A stretch of DNA of 9,371 bases from assembly GCA_018827585.1 (NCBI GenBank), contig JAHJXP010000279.1:1-9371 (forward strand), in the 5' to 3' direction. The notes under the pieces were generated by a model. The model was not told the DNA's origin and ran no database searches. It saw only the letters and a list, made by a program, of their open reading frames with translations. Shown here one piece after another: positions 4,492-9,371 of this stretch (within the stretch, counting starts at the first letter, position 1; each line of letters starts with the position of its first letter). Both the position numbers and the translations under genes were made by a program. Origin of the DNA: Pseudomonadota bacterium (GTDB lineage: Bacteria; Desulfobacterota; Syntrophia; Syntrophales; UBA5619).

Positions 4492-6495
4492 ATGGGCGGG
4501 TTTCGTCTGGTCAGCGAGTTTAAGCCGCGGGGGGATCAGCCGCAGGCGATTTCCCGGCTCGTTACAGGGCTGGAGAAGGGACACGAACATCAGGTCCTCC
4601 TCGGCGTGACAGGTTCCGGGAAGACCTTCACGATGGCGAACGTCATCGCTGCCGTTGACCGGCCCGCGCTCGTCATCGCCCACAACAAGACCCTCGCCGC
4701 CCAGCTCTACGGGGAGTTCAAAAACCTCTTCCCGGAGAGCGCCGTCGAGTATTTCGTCAGTTATTACGACTACTATCAGCCCGAGGCTTACATCCCCAGC
4801 ACCGACACCTACATCGAGAAGGACTCCGCGATCAACGAGGCGATCGACAAGCTCCGCCACGCGGCGACCCACTCCCTGCTGGAGCGACAGGACGTCATCA
4901 TCGTGGCCAGCGTCTCGTGTATCTACGGCCTCGGCTCGCCGGAGGCCTACCACGGGATGCTCCTGATGCTGGAAGAAGGGATGGAGATCCCGCGCGACGC
5001 AATGCTGGCGCGGCTCGTCGAGATCCAGTACGAGCGCAACGATATCGATTTCCACCGGGGGACGTTCCGCGTCCGGGGGGACGTCGTGGAGATCTTTCCC
5101 CCCTACGAGGAGGAAAAGGCGATCCGCGTGGAATTCTTCGGGGATGTGGTCGAGACGATCAGCGTCGTCGATCCCCTTCGCGGGAAAAAACTGGACCGGC
5201 TCCGGCGGACGGCCGTCTATCCCGGCAGCCATTATGTGACGACCCAGGACAACCTCAAGCGGGCGATTGTCGCCATCCGGGAGGAGTTAGGAGAAAGGCT
5301 CCGGGAATTGCACTCGGAAAACAAGCTCCTGGAGGCCCAGCGCCTTGAGCAGCGGACACGCTTCGACATCGAGATGATGGAGGAAATGGGCTACTGCCAG
5401 GGGATCGAGAACTATTCCCGCCACCTGACCGGGCGGAAGCCGGGCCAGCCTCCCCCGACGCTGATGGAATACCTTCCCGCCGACGCCCTGGTCTTCATCG
5501 ACGAGAGCCATGCGACGATCCCCCAACTCATCGGGATGTACCGGGGCGACCGTTCGCGGAAAGAAACTCTGGTCAACTACGGTTTCCGGCTCCCCTCGGC
5601 CCTCGACAACAGGCCGCTTCGCTTCGATGAGTTCGAGGCATTCAACAACCAGCGGATCTATATTTCGGCGACGCCGGCGGTCTTCGAGATGGGCAGGGCC
5701 GCCGGTCATGTCGTGGAGCAGGTCATCCGGCCGACGGGCCTGATGGACCCGGAGATCGTCGTGAAGCCGGTGACCGGCCAGGTGGACGACCTTCTGGGAG
5801 AGATCCGGACGCGGGCCGAACGCGGCGAGCGAGTCCTGGTGACGACGCTGACGAAGCGGATGGCGGAGAACCTGACCGCCTACTACGGGGACCTCGGCGT
5901 CCGGGTGAAGTACCTCCATTCGGACATCCACACCCTGGAGAGGGTCGAGATCATCCGCGATCTTCGGATGGGCGAGTTCGACTGCCTCATCGGCGTCAAT
6001 CTCCTGCGCGAAGGGCTGGACATCCCCGAGGTGTCGCTCGTGGCGATCCTGGACGCCGACAAGGAGGGTTTCCTCCGCTCTGAGCGCTCCCTCATCCAGA
6101 CGAGCGGCCGGGCCGCCCGCAACATCGCGGGACAGGTGATCATGTACGCCGATAAGGAAACCGCCTCGATCCGGGCCTGTCTCGACATCACCAGGCGGCG
6201 CCGGCAGTTGCAGGGGCGCTACAACGAGGAGCACGGGATCACGCCGGAGAGCATCCGTTCGGAAATCCACCACATCCTCGGCTCCATCTACGAGGCTGAC
6301 TACGTAACGGTGCATACCGTATCGGAAGAGGCGGCGGCCTACGCCTCGGAGAAGGAGCTTCCCGTGGTTATCCAGAGGCTGAAGGAGGAGATGAAGCAGG
6401 CGGCGAAAGAACTGGAGTTCGAAAAGGCGGCGGAACTGCGCGACCGCATCCGCGATTTGACGAAGCTGATGCTGGAGATGGGCGATGGAGGGTAA
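4492..6495 (+). CDS. uvrB: UvrABC excision repair system subunit B
   Basis: DNA damage-verifying helicase-like subunit of nucleotide excision repair. UvrA loads it on lesions and it then recruits UvrC for incision. The 667-residue product is full length (E. coli about 673). Visible parts: Walker A GVTGSGKT (38-45), the beta-hairpin aromatic cluster YYDYYQPEAY (91-100) that clamps DNA, helicase motif II DESH (337-340), motif VI region QTSGRAARN, and the C-terminal UVR domain (EFEKAAELRDRIRDL, near residue 650) that binds UvrC. ATG 4492 has GGAGG six bases upstream and gives the family's normal N-terminus (FRLVSEFKPRGDQPQAI). The gene stands alone, with no uvrA or uvrC in the window. A second AGGAGG at 4428-4433 is too close to the ATG at 4434 to be useful. 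The sequence looks undamaged. Confidence 0.98.
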   Translation: MGGFRLVSEFKPRGDQPQAISRLVTGLEKGHEHQVLLGVTGSGKTFTMANVIAAVDRPALVIAHNKTLAAQLYGEFKNLFPESAVEYFVSYYDYYQPEAYIPSTDTYIEKDSAINEAIDKLRHAATHSLLERQDVIIVASVSCIYGLGSPEAYHGMLLMLEEGMEIPRDAMLARLVEIQYERNDIDFHRGTFRVRGDVVEIFPPYEEEKAIRVEFFGDVVETISVVDPLRGKKLDRLRRTAVYPGSHYVTTQDNLKRAIVAIREELGERLRELHSENKLLEAQRLEQRTRFDIEMMEEMGYCQGIENYSRHLTGRKPGQPPPTLMEYLPADALVFIDESHATIPQLIGMYRGDRSRKETLVNYGFRLPSALDNRPLRFDEFEAFNNQRIYISATPAVFEMGRAAGHVVEQVIRPTGLMDPEIVVKPVTGQVDDLLGEIRTRAERGERVLVTTLTKRMAENLTAYYGDLGVRVKYLHSDIHTLERVEIIRDLRMGEFDCLIGVNLLREGLDIPEVSLVAILDADKEGFLRSERSLIQTSGRAARNIAGQVIMYADKETASIRACLDITRRRRQLQGRYNEEHGITPESIRSEIHHILGSIYEADYVTVHTVSEEAAAYASEKELPVVIQRLKEEMKQAAKELEFEKAAELRDRIRDLTKLMLEMGDGG

Positions 6496-6550
6496 AACCT
6501 TTTCACCTGAAAATGCTCCTTCAACTTATTGAAATCATTGCATCCAACTT

Positions 6551-6588
6551 CCCTCCTCTTCAAGGGGAGGGTAAGGGTGGGGATGGGG
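6551..6588. repeat. REP-like GC-rich palindromic repeat, copy 2
   Basis: The reverse complement of this stretch closely follows 171-209: CCCC, TCCCCACCCT, ACCCTCCCC, a short loop and GGAGGG. The internal stem is CCCTCC (6551-6556) / GGAGGG (6566-6571). It lies between the uvrB stop and the 3' end of the convergent shortened HEPN gene, in the opposite orientation to copy 1. Confidence 0.6.
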
Positions 6589-6616
6589 TCGCCCAGCAAT
6601 TTTCATCCCCCTTTGT

Positions 6617-6632
6617 GACGGCAGGCCGTCAT
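6617..6632. other. Small hairpin at the 3' end of the HEPN gene
   Basis: TGACGG and CCGTCA form a 6-bp stem around CAGG directly at the HEPN stop codon (TCA on + at 6629-6631). There is no T-run on the - strand, so a terminator role is doubtful. Confidence 0.3.
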
Positions 6633-6856
6633 GAGAGTTTCGTTTTGATGAAGTGATTGCTGAAAAGCTGAAGAACGCCTTGATGGCTTTTCGGGGAGAT
6701 ATCTTTTACCAGCAGAAGAGCCCTTGCATAGTGCAGAACCGAGTAATATACGCGGGACATGGCGTCCAAGAAAAGTTCCGCCTCCAACAGGATCTCCGCG
6801 CTTCGAAGTGATTCATCACCGCGTTTGATCTCTTGGACAAAGACGGGTTCGGTCAT
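6629..6856 (-). CDS. HEPN-domain protein (HepT-like), shortened C-terminus
   Basis: HEPN-family partner of the nucleotidyltransferase encoded just upstream. In such pairs the HEPN protein is typically an RNase toxin silenced by nucleotide addition from the MNT antitoxin. The first half of the domain is clear: SLRSAEILLEAELFLDAMS, then SRVYYSVLHYARALLL with R35-x6-H42, fitting the HEPN R-x4-6-H RNase motif, then ISPKSHQGVLQLFSNHFIKT. The ATG overlaps the TGA of the MNT gene (ATGA), so translation is coupled. At 75 residues it is far below the usual 125-135, ending just after the HF.KT motif, where family members continue with two more helices. Immediately downstream are a hairpin and the REP-like repeat, and no continuation is seen in any frame. 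It is either a truncated, possibly inactive gene or an unusually short variant. Confidence 0.72.
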   Translation of the reverse strand: MTEPVFVQEIKRGDESLRSAEILLEAELFLDAMSRVYYSVLHYARALLLVKDISPKSHQGVLQLFSNHFIKTKLS

Positions 6857-7188
6857 ATGATGATTTTGTCCTTATCGATGTTCTTGATGAAAGGATTTCC
6901 CGCCAGTCGATATTTCTCGTACTCTTCCGCTGTGTAGACAACCGGCGAGATGTCCACACCATCCTCAAGATAACGATTATAGGCGATGTCAATCACGTTT
7001 CTTTTCGTCTGGTGGGTCACATGCAGTACAATTAACGCCAGATCGAAATCGGAGGTTGCTCTCCCATCCCCTCTGGCTTTCGATCCGAACAGAATCGTCT
7101 GCTGGAGGTCCGGCCCCAAAAGCGACGACACATTATTCTTGAATGTATCCAAAGCCTTACGTTCTTTTATGGTTAGTTTTTTCATCAT
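6853..7188 (-). CDS. MNT-type nucleotidyltransferase (MntA-like antitoxin)
   Basis: Minimal nucleotidyltransferase of the DNA polymerase beta superfamily. In MNT/HEPN modules it transfers nucleotides to the HEPN toxin and neutralises it. The catalytic signature ILFGSKARGDGRATSDFDLA contains the GS..RG loop and the SDFD carboxylates, with a third acidic residue in GVDISPVV. The glycine-serine loop, metal ligands and full length of about 110 residues look intact. The frame is open to an ATG at 7218. I prefer the MMKK start at 7188 because homologues begin near KKLTIKERKALD, but no start has a good Shine-Dalgarno, so the start is uncertain. The stop overlaps the HEPN start codon. The likely promoter is at 7281-7309. 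Confidence 0.85.
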   Translation of the reverse strand: MMKKLTIKERKALDTFKNNVSSLLGPDLQQTILFGSKARGDGRATSDFDLALIVLHVTHQTKRNVIDIAYNRYLEDGVDISPVVYTAEEYEKYRLAGNPFIKNIDKDKIII

Positions 7189-7280
7189 CTTCAATCCATT
7201 CAATGAATCCCTGTCCATGCCTGATCGCTGACTTCAGGGGCGATCGCGGAAAATGATGCGAATTGCTTTTATGTACAGGC

Positions 7281-7309
7281 AGGATACGAGGAATAGTACC
7301 GCATGTCAA
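7281..7309 (-). promoter_or_regulatory. Promoter of the MNT/HEPN operon
   Basis: On the - strand, TTGACA (7309-7304) lies exactly 17 bases before TATCCT (7286-7281). That is a perfect -35 and a four-of-six -10. Transcription would begin near 7274 and read into the nucleotidyltransferase gene. It is 43 bp from the IS21 end, so the insertion has left it intact. Confidence 0.5.
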
Positions 7310-7352
7310 TCAGTTTCAGCGGCACAGGAAGAAAGAACGAGAACGCGTGGTT

Positions 7353-7373
7353 GTGATAACCGAAAATTGACCA
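7353..7373 (+). repeat. IS21 terminal transposase-binding repeat L1
   Basis: The 21-bp unit containing TGATAACCGAAAATTGACC is the outermost copy and is repeated without mismatch at 7387-7407. Confidence 0.8.
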
Positions 7374-7386
7374 GAAGAAGGGGGTA

Positions 7387-7407
7387 GTGATAACCGAAAA
7401 TTGACCA
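7387..7407 (+). repeat. IS21 terminal transposase-binding repeat L2
   Basis: Exact second copy of the 21-bp unit, 34 bp from the first. Multiple terminal repeats are characteristic of this family and bind IstA. Confidence 0.8.
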
Positions 7408-7475
7408 CCCTGAGCCGTTGTCTTCCTGCTAAAGTGGTTTGGGATTTACCAATCATTTAGGGAGGAGGAGAAGGA

Positions 7476-8975
7476 GTGCTCAAGATGGATCAATATGAAC
7501 TGATAAGAACGGGATGTCGGGTGTATGGTCAAAATATCACTGAGATGGCCAGAATGACAGGTCATTCGCGCAACACGATCAAGAAGGCGATACGGGGTGA
7601 GCCATGGGGGTACAAGGAGAGGTCGCATCAGCCGTTTCCCGTTCTTGACAAGTACCTGACGGTTATCGACGGTTGGCTTACGGGTGACAAGTGCAGTCCG
7701 AAGAAGCAGCGCCATACGGCGCGTCGTGTATACAATCGTTTGGTGGAGGAGCATGGGTATAAAGGGAGCGAGCCCACTGTCCGCCGATATGTTCGGTTTG
7801 CGAAGCTGGCTTTGGGAATCGGCACACCCTGCGCCTTTATTCCGTGCGACCCGGAGGCGGGTCATGAAGGGGAGGCGGATTGGGGGACGGCGACGGCGAT
7901 CCTGGCCGGGGAGGAGATCCGGCTGAAGTTTTTTTGCATGCGGAGCAAGTATTCCGGCAAGCACATTGTACGCTTTTATTCCTGTGAGCGGCAGCAGGCG
8001 TTTTTTGATGCGCACATCCATGCATTTTCTTTTTTTGGCGGAATCTTTCCGGTCCTGATCTACGATAACCTCTCGACCGCGGTTGAGAAGGTGTTGCGGG
8101 GGAGAGATCGGATTGAGCAAGAGGGATTCGGCAAATTCAGGGCGTACTACAGTTTTGATGCCCGTTTCTGCAATCCCGACAGCGGTCACGAAAAGGGTGG
8201 CGTTGAGGGGTTGGTTGGCTTTGCAAGGCGCAATTACATGGTTCCTGTTCCGGAGGCCGCCAGCCTGGAAGAGCTCAACGAGAAGGTTATTCGGCAGTGC
8301 GTTTCATACGGGAATCACAAGATGGCCGGGCGGGATCGGACAGTGAATGAGTTGTATGAGGAGGAGAAGGGGCATCTTCTTTCCCTCCCCGAAGCTGCTT
8401 TCAGCAACGTAAAGACATCTGCTGGCCGGGCCGACAAGTATGCCACGGTCATTGTGGATAAGAACCGGTATTCCGTTCCGAGCCGGTATGTGGGATTCCG
8501 GGTGAAGGCGTTGCACCATGCGGATCGGGTGGAGATTTTCATTGGCGCCAAGAGGGTGGCTGCGCATGAGCGGTCGTACGGCAACAATAAATGGATTCTC
8601 GACCCGGATCATTATCTGGAACTGATTCAGCAGCGCCCGATGGCTTTCAACAGCGCAAGACCCATTCGGCAATGGCGAAAGAGTTGGCCTCAGGCCCTCA
8701 ACACGCTTCTGGAGAGATTTTGCCGCGCACAGGGGGAGACAAAAGGCATCAAGGATTTCATTGCCGTTTTGATGTTCTACAGGGATTACGCGGCCGGCGA
8801 GATTGAAGTCGCCGTTGAGCTGGCCATAAAGAATAACATCAGCGCCAGCGATGGGGTGCGTCACCTTCTTGTTTACGCCGGCGGCGCCGATACGACCATC
8901 GCCCCCCTGGCCTCCTGGCCGAGTCTGCCGCCTCCCGACATAGCGGTTTACGGGCAACTGGGAGGTGTGCAATGA
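7476..8975 (+). CDS. istA: IS21-family transposase IstA
   Basis: DDE transposase that cuts and joins the element ends with the help of IstB. The 499-residue protein starts with an HTH (NITEMARMTGHSRNTIKKAI) that binds the terminal repeats, followed by a second DNA-binding region. The integrase-like core has catalytic D135 (EADWG), D197 (IYDNLSTAV) and E244 (HEKGGVEGLVGFARR). The C-terminal part carries the VDKNRYSVP stretch typical of IstA. Length is normal and there are no frameshifts, so the gene appears functional. The frame can start at GTG 7476 or at ATG 7485. The latter has AAGGAG 8 bases upstream and may be the real start. The stop overlaps the istB start (AATGA). Confidence 0.95.
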   Translation: MLKMDQYELIRTGCRVYGQNITEMARMTGHSRNTIKKAIRGEPWGYKERSHQPFPVLDKYLTVIDGWLTGDKCSPKKQRHTARRVYNRLVEEHGYKGSEPTVRRYVRFAKLALGIGTPCAFIPCDPEAGHEGEADWGTATAILAGEEIRLKFFCMRSKYSGKHIVRFYSCERQQAFFDAHIHAFSFFGGIFPVLIYDNLSTAVEKVLRGRDRIEQEGFGKFRAYYSFDARFCNPDSGHEKGGVEGLVGFARRNYMVPVPEAASLEELNEKVIRQCVSYGNHKMAGRDRTVNELYEEEKGHLLSLPEAAFSNVKTSAGRADKYATVIVDKNRYSVPSRYVGFRVKALHHADRVEIFIGAKRVAAHERSYGNNKWILDPDHYLELIQQRPMAFNSARPIRQWRKSWPQALNTLLERFCRAQGETKGIKDFIAVLMFYRDYAAGEIEVAVELAIKNNISASDGVRHLLVYAGGADTTIAPLASWPSLPPPDIAVYGQLGGVQ

Positions 8976-9371
8976 CAGCCGGGGCATTGATCGAGTTGCA
9001 GGCAAATCTCAAAGCACTGAATCTCTCCAGCATGACCCGCAATCTGGAGGGTTCCCTGCGGCAGGCGCGAGAGAGTGGAATCGGTTATGATGAGTTTCTC
9101 ATCGAGCTGACCGCCGCCGAGCTGCAGGCCAGAGCGGAAAACAGTCTCAATCGCCGGATCAGGGAGGCGAAATTCCCTCTCCTGAAACCCATGGAGACCT
9201 TCGATCTGGCGGCCGTGCCGGAACTTGACCTTCGGCTTTTTCGGGACCTTGCGGGAGGCGATTATATTCGGGAGCACAGGAACGTCATTTTTCTTGGACG
9301 AAGCGGCGCCGGCAAGACCCACATGGCCACCGCCCTGGGGATCGAAGCCTGTAAGAATAACTTTCGAACCC
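8972..9371 (+). CDS. istB: IS21-family helper ATPase IstB (partial, runs off the window)
   Basis: AAA+ ATPase related to DnaC/DnaA that assists IstA in target choice and strand transfer. The first 133 codons are present. The N-terminal helical region (LIELQANLKALNLSSMTRNL, then YDEFLIELTAAELQAR) is typical, followed by VIFLGRSGAGKTHMATALG with Walker A at G109-T116. The usual IstB loop is GPPGTGKTH, so GRSGAGKTH is a mild variant keeping the GKT residues. GGAGGT lies 5 bases before the ATG, and the start overlaps the istA stop, implying coupled translation. Walker B, sensor motifs and the 3' end lie beyond the window. Confidence 0.93.
   Translation, partial: MTAGALIELQANLKALNLSSMTRNLEGSLRQARESGIGYDEFLIELTAAELQARAENSLNRRIREAKFPLLKPMETFDLAAVPELDLRLFRDLAGGDYIREHRNVIFLGRSGAGKTHMATALGIEACKNNFRT

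Larger units (their letters stand above)
7352..9371 (+). mobile_element. IS21-family insertion sequence, left part (right end outside the window)
   Basis: The element begins with TG at 7352 and has the istA-istB gene pair in order. Two direct copies of TGATAACCGAAAATTGACC lie in the left end, as expected for IS21-family termini with multiple transposase sites. The window ends inside istB, so the right inverted repeat and target duplication cannot be seen. Confidence 0.88.

Noticed and set aside
4434..4523. 29-codon ORF (ATG 4434) ahead of uvrB
   Set aside because: The AGGAGG is only one base from this ATG, too close for initiation. The frame overlaps uvrB out of phase and shows no similarity to anything I know.
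4426..5232. 268-codon open frame on the - strand over the uvrB start
   Set aside because: It is a shadow of uvrB. It would also overlap the well-supported uvrB ribosome site and start.
5287..6315. 342-codon open frame on the - strand
   Set aside because: It is antisense to uvrB, with low-complexity composition and no start context. The + strand gene accounts for the region.
7240..7247. GCGATCGC palindrome near the MNT gene
   Set aside because: A single octamer palindrome resembling HIP1. One copy in GC-rich DNA is expected by chance.
7446..8189. 247-codon - strand frame opposite istA
   Set aside because: It is antisense to the istA catalytic core, which is intact. It has no domain and no start signal.

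Overview
The window is GC-rich bacterial chromosome carrying a core repair gene, a nutrient transporter operon and a scatter of mobile or decaying accessory pieces. Codon use, the AfuC/FbpC-like transporter and an apparent selenocysteine peroxiredoxin fit an anaerobic Desulfobacterota-type organism (Syntrophales-like). That assignment is inference, because no rRNA or other phylogenetic marker apart from uvrB is present.

Layout. Positions 1-122 may hold the 3' end of an unidentified gene, closed by a 19-bp perfect hairpin. Positions 165-300 are a non-coding leader with a REP-like GC-rich palindrome, a second copy of a dispersed 19-mer and a G-run/C-run hairpin. Positions 301-3083 (+) are a two-gene ferric-iron-type ABC importer operon: ATPase, then a fused two-domain permease. 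No substrate-binding protein lies in the window. A probable terminator follows.

Positions 3134-4337 (-) are an accessory strip on the opposite strand. From right to left it holds a winged-helix/HTH gene remnant, a complete vapBC-like toxin-antitoxin pair with its own promoter and a tandem operator-like repeat, a 21-codon mini-ORF, and a shortened Bcp/AhpC-type peroxiredoxin. In the peroxiredoxin an in-frame TGA sits exactly where the peroxidatic cysteine codon belongs, and a SECIS-like hairpin follows it. I regard this as the most interesting signal here: either a selenoprotein gene or the internally deleted relic of one.

Positions 4492-6495 (+) are a full-length uvrB. A second copy of the REP-like palindrome follows it. 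Positions 6629-7188 (-) are an MNT/HEPN toxin-antitoxin pair in which the HEPN gene is shorter than its family. From 7352 to the window end is the left part of an IS21-family element: two terminal direct repeats, complete istA, and istB cut by the window edge.

Overall, the two housekeeping units (iron-type transporter and uvrB) are on the + strand. The toxin-antitoxin pairs and gene relics between and after them are on the - strand, and dispersed palindromic repeats lie at several of the junctions.
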